Source of the DNA: Clostridium beijerinckii
GTDB taxonomy: Bacteria; Bacillota; Clostridia; Clostridiales; Clostridiaceae
Length of the DNA: 64,000 nucleotides
Assembly (NCBI RefSeq): GCF_018223745.1
Contig: NZ_CP073653.1
Span: forward strand, 1,479,001-1,543,000
Reading direction: 5' to 3'
The notes beneath the pieces were generated by a model. The model searched no databases, had not been told where the DNA came from, and saw nothing but the letters and a program-made list of their open reading frames with translations. The stretch's first letter is position 1. Every line of letters begins with the position of its first letter. Below are positions 20,577 to 29,679 of this stretch, piece by piece. Position numbers and translations under genes: made by a program.

Positions 20577-22499
20577 ATGAATAATAAATTGTCCAAAGAT
20601 GCATATGGCGGTGTAGCCGGCAAGAGCTATGTTCCATACATTTCTAACGGTTCGAAGTCGGGTGGAAACGTTTCAGTTTTGATAATCGGTATTATATTGG
20701 CTGTTCTATTTGCAGCATCAACGGCCTACTCGGGAATGAAATCAGGACTTACAGTTGCTGCTGGTATACCGGGATCTATAATAGGGTCTGGGTTTATAGC
20801 TGTATTTGCAAAGCAAAAAGGCATACTTGGTAAAAATTTAGTTCAAGGTATGTCAAGTGGTGGAGAATCTGTTGCTAGTGGTGTAATATTCGTATTACCA
20901 GCAATTCTTTTAATAGGCTCTAAAGTTAGTTTCATAGAAGGTTTTTCTGTTGGAGCAGCTGGAGTTTTATTTGGTATAGGAATAGCTTCTCTTGTTTACA
21001 ATTACTTAATTGTTGAAGAACATGGTAAATTAATGTATCCAGAATCAATGGCTATATCTGAAACACTTGTTGCTTCAGAAGGTGCTGGAGAATCAATGAA
21101 GTTCATGGGAATTGGTTTTGGAATAGGAGGTATTATAACTGTTATAACAAGTTCATTTTTGAATTTAGTTAACAATGTTATAAGTTATGTAAATGAGTCG
21201 TTTTATAAGTGGAAATTCGAAGTTGAAGTTAATCCTCTACTATTAGGAATAGGGTTCATAGTTGGTATGGAGGTTTCTTTAACTATGTTTGCTGGAGCTA
21301 TACTAGCTAACTTTGGAATTATGCCATTAATAGGTTACTTCTCAAGTCTTGGAAGAGATGGAGGATCTGTGTGGAATAATCCTAATGTTGCTATAAATGC
21401 TATGCAAGTTAAAGATATAGCTGGTAGCTATGTAAAATATATAGGGGCAGGAATGATGCTTTCTGGTGGTTTAATAGGCGCTATAAAACTTATTCCGACT
21501 ATAATATCTTCTATAAAAGAAACTCTTAATGCTAAAGCTTCAAATAGTGGAAAGAGTTCATCTGTTGAAAATATGATATTACTTGGTGGTATAATATTAG
21601 GATTTGTAGGTGGTTTTGTAGCATCTAATGGTAATATAGTAATGGCAATACTTGCTTCTATTTTATCAATGTTTTTATCATTATTATTTGTTATAGTTTC
21701 TGGTCGTTTGACTGGTACTATAGGAACTTCAAATCTTCCTGTATCAGGAATGACTATAGCTTCTATAGTTATTGTGACATCATTATTTGTTGTAATGGGA
21801 TGGAAGAGCCCTGAAAGCAACAAATCACTACTTTTATTTGGGACATTTATTGTTACTGCTATATCAGTAGCAGGCGGTTACTCACAATCTCAAAAGGTTA
21901 CTTTTGTAATAGGTGGAGACAAAAGAGAAATGGAAAAATACTTTGCAATAGCTGGAATTCTAGGTGTTGCAGTGGTTGTTGGTACTATATTATTACTTTC
22001 AGATCAACTTGCAATTACTGGTGATAATGTTCCGTTTGCATTACCACAAGCTAATTTAATGTCTACACTAACTGCTGGAATAATGTCAGGCCAATTACCT
22101 TGGGTAATGGTAATTGCTGGTGTTGTTATGGGACTTGTTTTATTTATGTTAAACCTTCCTATAATGGCAGTTGCTATAGGATTCTATTTACCTATATCTA
22201 CAACTACTATAATATTGGCAGGAGCATTGGTACGTCTATTTATAGAAAAGAATTCTAAATCTGAAAAGGAAAAAGAAGCTAAAGTTTCAAATGGTATAAG
22301 CTTATCTTCTGGACTAGTTGCTGGAGGTTCTATTCTTGGACTTATAGGGATAATATTCCAGATATCGGGTCTTGTAGGTGGAGCTGAACCAAGTGGATTT
22401 GCAGCTTCTAATGGAATGGCATTCATATTACTAATAGTTTTAGTAATAGCAACTGCAATACCAATTCTAAAGAGTAAGGTAAAAAATGCTGGAAAATAA
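20577..22499 (+). CDS. OPT family oligopeptide transporter
   Basis: Secondary transporter of the oligopeptide transporter superfamily, 640 residues with some 14-16 hydrophobic segments. N-terminal family marks include FAASTAYSGMKSGLTVAAGI followed by PGSIIGSGFI, then LVQGMSSGGES and MYPESMAISETLVASEG. Bacterial OPT proteins are proposed to move peptides or metal-chelates; the substrate here is unknown. ATG 20577 follows AAAAGGAGGTG. The 3' end overlaps the next ORF by 14 bp, so the two products are translationally coupled. Confidence 0.92.
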   Translation: MNNKLSKDAYGGVAGKSYVPYISNGSKSGGNVSVLIIGIILAVLFAASTAYSGMKSGLTVAAGIPGSIIGSGFIAVFAKQKGILGKNLVQGMSSGGESVASGVIFVLPAILLIGSKVSFIEGFSVGAAGVLFGIGIASLVYNYLIVEEHGKLMYPESMAISETLVASEGAGESMKFMGIGFGIGGIITVITSSFLNLVNNVISYVNESFYKWKFEVEVNPLLLGIGFIVGMEVSLTMFAGAILANFGIMPLIGYFSSLGRDGGSVWNNPNVAINAMQVKDIAGSYVKYIGAGMMLSGGLIGAIKLIPTIISSIKETLNAKASNSGKSSSVENMILLGGIILGFVGGFVASNGNIVMAILASILSMFLSLLFVIVSGRLTGTIGTSNLPVSGMTIASIVIVTSLFVVMGWKSPESNKSLLLFGTFIVTAISVAGGYSQSQKVTFVIGGDKREMEKYFAIAGILGVAVVVGTILLLSDQLAITGDNVPFALPQANLMSTLTAGIMSGQLPWVMVIAGVVMGLVLFMLNLPIMAVAIGFYLPISTTTIILAGALVRLFIEKNSKSEKEKEAKVSNGISLSSGLVAGGSILGLIGIIFQISGLVGGAEPSGFAASNGMAFILLIVLVIATAIPILKSKVKNAGK

Positions 22500-22842
22500 T
22501 AAAGATGTTTTAGAATTAGTATATAAAATATCTGATGATTTAGAGTATGAAGTGGATAAAGATAATATTGTGACTATACTTTTAAAACAAGACCATAAGG
22601 TCCAAAGGTTCTTTAGAAAACTTAAATTCAGAATTCCAGAGTATAAAAAGATTACTTTAGATGAATATGGAAGCTGGATATTATTGCAGATAGATGGAAA
22701 GAAAAATGTTAAAGACATAGGAGAAAGTCTAGAAGCAAAATATGGTGATAAGGTTCATCCGCTTTATGAGAGATTATTATTATTTTTAAATCATATTGAT
22801 GTTAATTGTCACTATATAGAAAAAGTGAATTTTCAAAATTAA
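22486..22842 (+). CDS. PqqD-like (RiPP recognition element fold) small protein
   Basis: 118 residues. The C-terminal half (about 58-112) has the PqqD family pattern: ITLDEYGSWILLQIDGKKNV, DIGESLEAKYGD and a closing helix PLYERLLLFLNHI. The N-terminal 50 residues are highly charged and unrecognised. PqqD domains bind precursor peptides in RiPP pathways, but no radical SAM maturase or precursor gene is adjacent. The gene starts inside the OPT transporter gene (ATG 22486, 14-bp overlap) and shares its terminator. A role in recognising the transported peptide, or in regulating the transporter, is inference. Confidence 0.7.
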   Translation: MLENNKDVLELVYKISDDLEYEVDKDNIVTILLKQDHKVQRFFRKLKFRIPEYKKITLDEYGSWILLQIDGKKNVKDIGESLEAKYGDKVHPLYERLLLFLNHIDVNCHYIEKVNFQN

Positions 22843-22888
22843 ATATGATATTTTATTATACTTGTAATAAATTATAATATATAAAGTT

Positions 22889-22933
22889 AAAACCATAGAG
22901 ATGTATGTTTCTCCATGGTTTTAATTTTTTTCA
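22889..22933 (+). terminator. Terminator of the OPT / PqqD-like operon
   Basis: AAAACCATAGAGA (22889-22901) pairs with TCTCCATGGTTTT (22910-22922) apart from one mismatch and is followed by AATTTTTTT. Confidence 0.85.
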
Positions 22934-23034
22934 TATATCCAAGAAAGTACTAAGTAAATATTGTGAATGTTATCATGAAGTGTATGATCCATCCCTATAT
23001 ACTGTGACTATGCATCAATGAATAGTGGATTTTT

Positions 23035-23206
23035 TTATTCTCTAGGAATTTATATTCGATTCAAATCTGTGGATAACTTATGAAAAGGCTGATTAAGAAT
23101 GTTGTGCTTTATAAAGAGAATAAAAAAGAAAATATATTCGCCTGCATAAAATGTTCTTATATGCAGCATAGCTGCCATTTCTTATGTGCAGATTTTTCTC
23201 ACATGC
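23035..23206. repeat. Family B dispersed repeat, copy B2
   Basis: TTATTCTCTAGGAATTTATA to CAGATTTTTCTCACATG. It aligns with B1 (11279-11512) along most of its length, lacking about 45 bp of the B1 interior. A spurious reading frame of 76 codons crosses it. The rest of the 22934-23441 spacer has no gene. Confidence 0.7.
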
Positions 23207-23441
23207 GTTCGAAAAGGCAGATGCGTAAAAAAATCTCTGGCTCCACAGTCGACTGCGATTTTGTTCTTTTAGTGATATCAAGCAATCATGTTTCTTACTT
23301 TTTGATATAAGATTAAATATATTTGAGTCTAAATAGATATGTTAGAATAAAAGGCTATTTCTAAATTCTAATTTGACTATAGTTAAAATTTGTATTATAT
23401 TAAAAGTAGATGGAAAACTTTGATAAATTGGCAATAAAAAT

Positions 23442-23456
23442 TCGAAAGCGTTAACA
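23442..23456 (+). promoter_or_regulatory. Candidate catabolite-response element (CcpA site) before the racemase gene
   Basis: TCGAAAGCGTTAACA agrees with the cre consensus WTGNAARCGNWWWCA at 14 of 15 positions (C in place of T at position 2). It lies 24 bp before the larA-family start. Its position next to the start suggests repression by glucose; this is inferred. Confidence 0.5.
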
Positions 23457-23479
23457 AATTCGTTATTGGGGGACTATAA

Positions 23480-24772
23480 ATGAAAGAAATTAATATGAAA
23501 TATGGAAGAGATAAAATGAGGGCTTTTATTGAAGAAGAAAATCTTTTGGAGATAATTGAAAGCAACGATTTTAAAAAGAGTAAGACAGAAGATGAAATTA
23601 TAGCTGAGGCATTGTATAATCCTATTGACAGCGAAAGACTTAAAGATATTGTACATGAAGGTGAAAAAGTTTGTATAATAATTTCAGATATTACAAGAAG
23701 TTGGCAAAAGCCATATAAATTTTTATATAAAATCGTAGAGGAACTAAATGAAGGCGGAGTTAAAGACGAAGATATTATATTTTTATCTGCTCAGGGGACT
23801 CATAGAAAACAGACAAGAGAAGAACATGAAATACTTCTTGGAGAAAAGCTATCAAAAAGATTTGAAGTTTACGATCATGATTGCTTCGATGAAGAAAGTA
23901 TGACATATCTAGGGGAGACAAGCTATGGCACTCCTGTTATGTTAAATAAAAAAGCTGTTGAATCTGATCATATAGTTATTACAGGAGCTATAGTCTATCA
24001 TTTTCTTGTAGGCTGGTCAGGAGGGAAAAAATCTATACTTCCTGGTATTGCATCATTTAAAACAATATCAGCCAATCATTCACTTTCGTTAAATGATGGA
24101 TTTGGAAGCGGGACAAGAGAGAGTGTGTGCTCGGGTAATATTATAGAAAACCCAGTACATGATGATATGATGCAAGCAGCAGCAATGGTGAAACCAGCAT
24201 TTATGTTTAATGTAGTCATGGGACCTGATGGAAATATAGCTGGGGCGGTTGCTGGAGACTATATAACAGCTCATGAGGCAGGAAGAAAATTGGTGGATAG
24301 TATTGACGGCGTCAATATAAGAAGTAAATCAGATATAGTTATTGCAAGTGCAGGAGGGGCACCAAAAGACATAAATCTTTATCAATCAATAAAAACTTTG
24401 ATAAATGCCAAAGAAGCGGTTGTAGAAGGAGGTACCATTATAGTACTTGCTGAGTGCAGTGAGGGAATTGGAGAAATTAAAGATATTAATGATATGATAT
24501 TAAATTTTGACAATATGCTTGATAGAGAAAGAGATCTTAGAGAGAATTATACTATCTCAAAATATGTAGGGTACTTTTTCTGTGAAACAGGAGAAAAGTA
24601 TAGGTTAATTTTGGTTTCAGAAATTGATCCTGATTTGCTAAAGAATACAAAAATTATTGTTGTTAGAACTTTGGAAGAGGCACTTAAAATTTCTTATGAT
24701 AATAATCAAAATAAAAATCCTACGATTAACCTTATGCCTCATGGAGCGACTACGCTTCCCAAATTAGTTTAA
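23480..24772 (+). CDS. larA: LarA-family nickel-pincer lactate (2-hydroxyacid) racemase
   Basis: Interconverts D- and L-lactate or a similar 2-hydroxyacid using a nickel-pincer nucleotide cofactor. Residues lining up with the characterised LarA site are visible: His108 in SAQGTHRKQT, His174 in YHFLVGWSGG, Lys184 in GGKKSILPG (pincer attachment) and His200 in SANHS, plus APKDINLYQS for substrate binding. Length 430 matches the family. ATG 23480 follows GGGGGAC. The cofactor genes larB, larC and larE are not in this window, so the cofactor must be made from another locus. Substrate specificity varies in this family, so lactate is a default guess. Confidence 0.85.
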   Translation: MKEINMKYGRDKMRAFIEEENLLEIIESNDFKKSKTEDEIIAEALYNPIDSERLKDIVHEGEKVCIIISDITRSWQKPYKFLYKIVEELNEGGVKDEDIIFLSAQGTHRKQTREEHEILLGEKLSKRFEVYDHDCFDEESMTYLGETSYGTPVMLNKKAVESDHIVITGAIVYHFLVGWSGGKKSILPGIASFKTISANHSLSLNDGFGSGTRESVCSGNIIENPVHDDMMQAAAMVKPAFMFNVVMGPDGNIAGAVAGDYITAHEAGRKLVDSIDGVNIRSKSDIVIASAGGAPKDINLYQSIKTLINAKEAVVEGGTIIVLAECSEGIGEIKDINDMILNFDNMLDRERDLRENYTISKYVGYFFCETGEKYRLILVSEIDPDLLKNTKIIVVRTLEEALKISYDNNQNKNPTINLMPHGATTLPKLV

Positions 24773-24808
24773 AATAGTATTGGTCATAAATTATGAAGTA
24801 TTTTAATG

Positions 24809-24851
24809 AAAGCACAACTGTTCTTTATATGGAAGTTAGTGCTTTTTTTCT
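24809..24851 (+). terminator. Terminator of the larA-family gene
   Basis: AAAGCACAACT (24809-24819) pairs with AGTTAGTGCTTT (24834-24845) with one bulged base, followed by a T run. Confidence 0.8.
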
Positions 24852-25200
24852 TTTATGAGACTAAAATCTAATGGATATAAATACTTTGTTAACTAGGAAA
24901 ACATAAAGGTGAAAAATCAAAATAATATTAATGGAGTAGTTTTTTGAGTAATAAATTTAATAGTGAAATTATAGAAAAAGTAGTGGCGAATCAAAAAATA
25001 TTCTTATTGTAAAAGTCTGCATTCTTATATAAAATATGCTAACGTATATAAAAATATTTATAAACCTCAACTTAAGTAAATGTGAATATTTTACCAAATT
25101 TTTAAGGAGAATAGAAGAATAGAGAAGAAAAACTAATTTAATGTATTATCACAGCATATATGAGGTTTGTTGACGGTTACTAAAAGTGCTATAATTATGT
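24852..25200. other. Spacer before the NlpC/P60 gene
   Basis: No gene seen. Near the end, TTGTTG (about 25165) and TATAAT (25190-25195) are spaced about 17 bp and may be the promoter of the hydrolase gene. Confidence 0.3.
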
Positions 25201-25213
25201 ATAACAGGGGATG

Positions 25214-25252
25214 ACAAAGGGGGAAAGGGTTGTAACAACCGACGGTATTATG
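25214..25252 (+). promoter_or_regulatory. Shine-Dalgarno separated from start codon by a small hairpin
   Basis: CAAAGGGGGAAAG (about 25215-25227) is a strong ribosome binding site but 25 bases or more from ATG 25250. Between them GGTTG (25228-25232) pairs with CAACC (25236-25240) over a 3-base loop. Folding would bring the Shine-Dalgarno to a workable distance from the ATG. The alternative start, ATG 25211, precedes the Shine-Dalgarno and would put a charged 13-residue tail before a classical signal peptide. Confidence 0.45.
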
Positions 25253-26542
25253 AAAAATAAGGTTTTAGCACTTATATTAGCAACAGTAATCACTACAAGT
25301 AGTTCCATAGCTGCTTTTGCAGCACCTGATAATGCACAGTTGGATGCTTCTAGACAGAAATATGCGGAAATAGAAAATAACATAAAAGATATTGAAAATA
25401 AAATTTATGATTTAGATACTCAGATGGAGCCATTACAAGCAACTGTGGATAAAAATAAAATAGAGATAGATAATATTAATAAAATTACTGAGAAGACAAA
25501 AAAGGATATTGAGCAATACAAAAAAGACATCAATGATTTAGATCTAGCTTTAGGACAAAGAGTTAAAGTTATGTATGCATCAGGAGATTTGGAATTTAAT
25601 TATTTAAATTTTGTCGTTAACTCGGATTCAACAACTGAATTTTTTTCGAGATTGCAGGCTGTTAGTAAGATTGTAGGGAAAGACAAGTCTTACATAGAAG
25701 ATATCAATAACAAGAAAAATGAATTAAATGCTAAAATAAAGTCATTAGACGATAAAAAAGCTGAAATTAGCAAGCTTAACAAAGAAACACAGGATAATTT
25801 AAATCAGTTATCACAAAAAAAGAAAGAAGAAGAACAATTAGCTAATCAGGCTAAGGCAGAAAAAAGTAAATTTGATGAACAGTATTTATCACAACTTGAA
25901 AGAGACGCTGTAAAGTATCAGTTTGATATAATTGATAGTTCAAATAGTTCATCAACAGAGATTCAAGGAGCAGTTAACCAGTTAATTAGTATTAGGGATA
26001 GTCAAATTAAGAGCCCAATTGTTACTAAGGAAATCAATGATAAAATAGAAAAAGGAAAGACAGCCGCGGCTAAAAAGAAGCAAGAGGAAGATAGGATTGC
26101 TGCAGAAAGTGTAAAGCAATCAGTAGTAGCTTCAAATGTACAATCAAGCGTCAAATCAAAAAGTAGTCAGAAATCAAGTTCATCTGTAGCTGCGCCATCT
26201 GGAGGTAGTGCACAAGCAGTCCTTAATGAGGCATATAAGCATTTAGGAGCATCTTATGTATGGGGAGCAACAGGACCAAGTACATTTGATTGTTCAGGAT
26301 TTACAGAATATGTTTATGAGCATGCTACAGGGATAGATATTTCAAGAACAACTTATACACAGATTGATGTTGGACGACCTGTTAGTGAGGATCAACTTCA
26401 ACCTGGAGATTTAGTATTCCCTCATGCTGGACATGTTGGAATATATGTTGGAAATGGACAAATGATTCATGCACCACAAACAGGTGATGTTGTTAAGGTC
26501 GGTCCAGTATATAACTTTTACGCAGCAAGAAGAATACTTTAA
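25250..26542 (+). CDS. Secreted NlpC/P60 peptidoglycan endopeptidase with coiled-coil N terminus
   Basis: Cell-wall hydrolase that cuts stem peptides. The signal peptide is MKNKVLALILATVITTSSSI ending at AFAA. Residues about 30-245 are a long coiled coil rich in Lys, Glu and Asn; a Ser-rich linker follows. The C-terminal NlpC/P60 domain has catalytic Cys348 in DCSGFTEY, His395 in PHAGHVGIYVG and His407 in MIHAPQ. Length is 430. It resembles PcsB/CwlO-like hydrolases, whose coiled coils are gated by FtsEX; no ftsEX gene is here, so that partnership is inference. Monocistronic, ends at the terminator 26602-26645. Confidence 0.92.
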   Translation: MKNKVLALILATVITTSSSIAAFAAPDNAQLDASRQKYAEIENNIKDIENKIYDLDTQMEPLQATVDKNKIEIDNINKITEKTKKDIEQYKKDINDLDLALGQRVKVMYASGDLEFNYLNFVVNSDSTTEFFSRLQAVSKIVGKDKSYIEDINNKKNELNAKIKSLDDKKAEISKLNKETQDNLNQLSQKKKEEEQLANQAKAEKSKFDEQYLSQLERDAVKYQFDIIDSSNSSSTEIQGAVNQLISIRDSQIKSPIVTKEINDKIEKGKTAAAKKKQEEDRIAAESVKQSVVASNVQSSVKSKSSQKSSSSVAAPSGGSAQAVLNEAYKHLGASYVWGATGPSTFDCSGFTEYVYEHATGIDISRTTYTQIDVGRPVSEDQLQPGDLVFPHAGHVGIYVGNGQMIHAPQTGDVVKVGPVYNFYAARRIL

Positions 26543-26601
26543 AGAAGCTTTTATGGTGGATTAGAGTATAATATAAAACATAAATCAATTTAGAATATAT
26601 G

Positions 26602-26645
26602 ATAAGGATAGAAATTCAGTAATTCTATCCTTATTGTTTTTTATT
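26602..26645 (+). terminator. Terminator of the NlpC/P60 gene
   Basis: ATAAGGATAGAAATT (26602-26616) pairs with AATTCTATCCTTAT (26621-26634) with one bulged A and a 4-base loop, followed by TGTTTTTT. Confidence 0.85.
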
Positions 26646-26647
26646 CT

Positions 26648-26803
26648 ATAGGAACTGATCATGACGGCAAAGCCTTAACAAATTATAATGAAAATATTGG
26701 GGAGCACAATACTGAACTTGACCACAGTAGTCTAGGATTGGTCTATGCTGATATAAATTATTTCAATGGATACGTAAAAAATTATATATTTAAGCCAGAT
26801 TAA
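26648..26803 (+). pseudogene. Protein-like remnant (C-terminal fragment, unrecognised)
   Basis: Between a terminator and the next gene, an open frame reads IGTDHDGKALTNYNE, NIGEHNTELDHSS, LGLVYADINYFNGYV and KNYIFKPD before TAA at 26801. It lacks a start codon. A similar stretch at 58105-58179 shares GT, GK, LT and YNE at the same spacing. That points to a decayed gene or a repeat derived from one. I do not recognise the family. Confidence 0.35.
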
Positions 26804-26817
26804 TGGGAGGGATTCAT

Positions 26818-27186
26818 ATGAGAGTAAACTACAAATATTTATATATTTTCATAGTCTTATTTTTAATAGAAGTATATATTGGAGCTTTTATACATGATAA
26901 TATAATTAGACCTTTTATTGGAGATGTATTAGTTGTATGCTTAATTTATTTTTTTATTGGAGTGTTTACCAAGAAGGTTTCACCAATATATGTTTTCATA
27001 TTTGCTTGCTTAATTGAGATAGGACAGTATTTTAATTTGGTTTCTATTTTGCACATGGAAGATTTTAAAATAGCAAAAATAATTCTTGGATCAACTTTTG
27101 ATTTTTGTGATATCATTTCATACTTAATAGGAACAATTCTTATATTTATATATAAAGCTATAGAAAAAATAAACTGTAAAAATTAA
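26818..27186 (+). CDS. DUF2809 family integral membrane protein
   Basis: 122 residues with four hydrophobic segments (about 7-25, 35-50, 56-75, 95-115). The pattern FIGDVLVVCLIYF, the conserved FIFACLIEIGQYF and FDFCDIISYLIGT match DUF2809 proteins, of unknown function. ATG 26818 follows GGGAGG; the in-frame ATG at 26803 lies before it and is rejected. It converges on kup with a shared terminator. Confidence 0.82.
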   Translation: MRVNYKYLYIFIVLFLIEVYIGAFIHDNIIRPFIGDVLVVCLIYFFIGVFTKKVSPIYVFIFACLIEIGQYFNLVSILHMEDFKIAKIILGSTFDFCDIISYLIGTILIFIYKAIEKINCKN

Positions 27187-27206
27187 ATAAATATTTTAGA
27201 GAAAAA

Positions 27207-27240
27207 ATATAACTGCCCACTAAATTGTGGACAGTTATAT
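27207..27240. terminator. Bidirectional terminator between the DUF2809 gene and kup
   Basis: ATATAACTGCCCAC (27207-27220) pairs with GTGGACAGTTATAT (27227-27240) with one mismatch; A and T runs flank it on both sides. Confidence 0.8.
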
Positions 27241-27266
27241 TTAAATATTTAGTTAATTTAATAATG

Positions 27267-29267
27267 CTATTTTGGAGTTCTTTTTAAAGTTGTATGGTCA
27301 TATTTCCCTATAAATAGAGGTACCTTTTCAACATCAACATCACTATTCTCAAGGCCAAACCATTTGGTTGGAGAAACAGTATATCTTTTTATGAATAATT
27401 TTGATTTAAGTATCAATTCTTCCCAGAAATTTAAAGCTGTCTCATACGAAAGCTGCTCTTGAATTAAAAGAAAACGGAAATCTCCGACTTTTCTATCTGG
27501 CATAGTTGTATAGTTTCTAGATTGAATTTTTATTTCACCATTTTCAACTAACTCAGTTGAAATTTGTCGTAGAAAGACATTCAATTTTTGTTCTACTCTG
27601 AATCCAAGTCTTATTTGAACTCTTACAATATATAATGTTCCTAAAGTATCTACTGAATATTCTGCTACATAAGGCTCATCAGTAACAGCAATATTAACAA
27701 ACCAATAAACATCTGCTTTTTTAGGTCTTTTGTCTAAAATGGAATACATTATCTTTCTTTCGATTTGTTCAGGATCATGGCTGCTAGTTAAACATACAAG
27801 GTTTGTTGTATACTTAGGACGATCACTATCTTGGCGCAATTGATTAAGTTGGGTTTTATAATTTTCAATTGGGACATGTTCTAATAAACGCATTTTAATA
27901 TAGTAACCTTTAATCCAAATATACATAACACTTAAGATTGCAAGAGCGATTAAAGCAGCAATAAATCCTCCGTGAGTAAATTTAACAATATTTGCAATGA
28001 AGAAAGAAAACTCAAATGCACTAAAGAAAACAAGGATTAATACAGCAGCAATGAGCGGTGTTTTTTTCTTCAATAAGTAATTAAATAAAAGAATAGTAGT
28101 CATCAACATAGTAACTGTAATCGATAATCCGTAAGCTGCTTCCATTCTTGCGGAATTTCCAAAATAGAGAACAATTCCGATACAGACAATCCATAAAAAT
28201 TTATTAATCGAAGGTATGTAAAGTTGTCCCTTAGTGCTAGATGGATACATAATATGTAATCTTGGAAATAAATTTAGCTTAATTGCTTCAGAAACAAGAG
28301 TAAAAGAACCTGAAATTAGCGCTTGTGAAGCAATAATTGCCGCTAAAGTTGAAATTATTATACCAAAAATTAAAAAAGAAGATGGAATTAATTGAAAAAA
28401 TGGGTTTAAATCTTCCATATTCGTAAAAGTAGGATTATGTCTAGCTGATAATAACCAAGCTCCCTGACCAAAATAGTTCAATAATAAACATATCTTAACA
28501 AATGGCCAAGAACCATAAATATTATATTTACCAACATGCCCAAGATCTGAGTAAAGAGCTTCAGCACCTGTAGTTGCTAAAAATATGCTGCCAAGTATAA
28601 AAAAACCTGCTTTATTTTCACTGCTAAAAAGAGTGTTAATTGCATAGTATGGAGATAGGGCACGCAATAATGTCCAATCGTGTGAAATACCGATAATTCC
28701 CCATATAGCTAGTGCAGAGAACCAGACAAACATTATTGGACCAAACATTTTTCCAATCAAATCAGTTCCAAAGTGCTGAATGAAAAATAGAGCGCTTAAT
28801 ATTATTATTACAATTGTAACAATATCAACCTGACTGCCAAAAAAAGCCCTAAAACTTGGAATTAAATCCAATCCCTCAATTGCTGAAGTGACAGTTACAG
28901 CGGGAGTTAGCGTCCCATCAGCAAGCAATGCTGATCCACCAATCATTGCTGGAATAATAAGCCACTTTGCGCGATTCCTAACCAAGGTAAATAGTGAAAA
29001 GATCCCACCTTCACCGTTATTGTCAGCATTTAAAGTTATAAGGACGTACTTTACTGTTGTTAAAATTGTAATTGTCCAAAAAATTAGAGATAACGATCCA
29101 AGAATAAAGTTTTCAGATATATTCTTCAAGCCTCCATTACCTTCAATAATTGATTTCATTACATAAAGTGGTGAAGTTCCAATATCTCCGTAAACTACAC
29201 CTAGTGCTATAAGTACTCCTCCAGCACTCAGTTTTGCAACATCTCCATGTTTTGTAGTTGATTTCAC
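27267..29267 (-). CDS. kup: Kup/HAK family potassium uptake permease
   Basis: Proton-coupled K+ importer with 12 transmembrane segments and a C-terminal cytoplasmic domain. The N-terminal signature GVVYGDIGTSPLYVMKSI is complete, followed by TVKYVLITLNADNNGEGG and the SALLADGTLTPAVTVTSA segment. Length is 666 from GTG 29267, which is eight bases after AAAGG. An ATG at 29276 overlaps that Shine-Dalgarno and is the alternative (669 residues). Kup genes in related bacteria can be controlled by c-di-AMP riboswitches; I see no such structure in the 412 bp upstream. Confidence 0.95.
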   Translation of the reverse strand: MKSTTKHGDVAKLSAGGVLIALGVVYGDIGTSPLYVMKSIIEGNGGLKNISENFILGSLSLIFWTITILTTVKYVLITLNADNNGEGGIFSLFTLVRNRAKWLIIPAMIGGSALLADGTLTPAVTVTSAIEGLDLIPSFRAFFGSQVDIVTIVIIILSALFFIQHFGTDLIGKMFGPIMFVWFSALAIWGIIGISHDWTLLRALSPYYAINTLFSSENKAGFFILGSIFLATTGAEALYSDLGHVGKYNIYGSWPFVKICLLLNYFGQGAWLLSARHNPTFTNMEDLNPFFQLIPSSFLIFGIIISTLAAIIASQALISGSFTLVSEAIKLNLFPRLHIMYPSSTKGQLYIPSINKFLWIVCIGIVLYFGNSARMEAAYGLSITVTMLMTTILLFNYLLKKKTPLIAAVLILVFFSAFEFSFFIANIVKFTHGGFIAALIALAILSVMYIWIKGYYIKMRLLEHVPIENYKTQLNQLRQDSDRPKYTTNLVCLTSSHDPEQIERKIMYSILDKRPKKADVYWFVNIAVTDEPYVAEYSVDTLGTLYIVRVQIRLGFRVEQKLNVFLRQISTELVENGEIKIQSRNYTTMPDRKVGDFRFLLIQEQLSYETALNFWEELILKSKLFIKRYTVSPTKWFGLENSDVDVEKVPLFIGKYDHTTLKRTPK

Positions 29268-29276
29268 ATTAATCAT

Positions 29277-29679
29277 CCTTTACATCAAATATAGTTATAC
29301 ATAATTCCTAAAATTAAATAAATGAAATTTAAATACTTGTTTAATTTACTTTTAATATGTAAAGTAGGTAAATTAATAATTATTTTAAGAATAATTATTA
29401 TAATAACATTGTTAAAAAATATTAGTCAAACCATTAAAAATTAGATAATACAGTGAATAGTGCCAAATCCATAGGATTTCAGCCCTTATATGAGGATTTA
29501 GACTAATATTGATAAGAAGCTAATAATAAGTTGTTAGCTTATGAGTTTAGTATGCTGCAAGCATAATAAATATATTTATAGAAATAATAGAAACGAAATG
29601 ATTTATTACAGAAATTTATCTCTATAAAAATAATTTACCCAATTTTTAAAAATAAATTAGAGTTCGGGGAGACAAATTT
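29277..29679. other. Divergent spacer between kup and a small ORF
   Basis: Very A+T-rich. Small hairpins occur near 29520-29545 (AGCTAA with TTAGCT). No gene or riboswitch that I can support. Confidence 0.3.

Noticed and set aside
23080..23310. Open frame of 76 codons on the plus strand
   Set aside because: It lies mostly inside family B repeat copy B2, the related copy B1 does not keep the frame, and there is no ribosome binding site.
26655..26720. GACGGCAAAGCC resembling part of a c-di-GMP-I (GEMM) riboswitch core
   Set aside because: The flanking helices and tetraloop receptor are missing, and the stretch reads better as a protein remnant. The similar place upstream of the HD-GYP gene (58105-58179) lacks them too.
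29277..29679. Possible c-di-AMP (ydaO) riboswitch before kup
   Set aside because: No G-rich conserved core; the region is almost pure A/T with only small hairpins.
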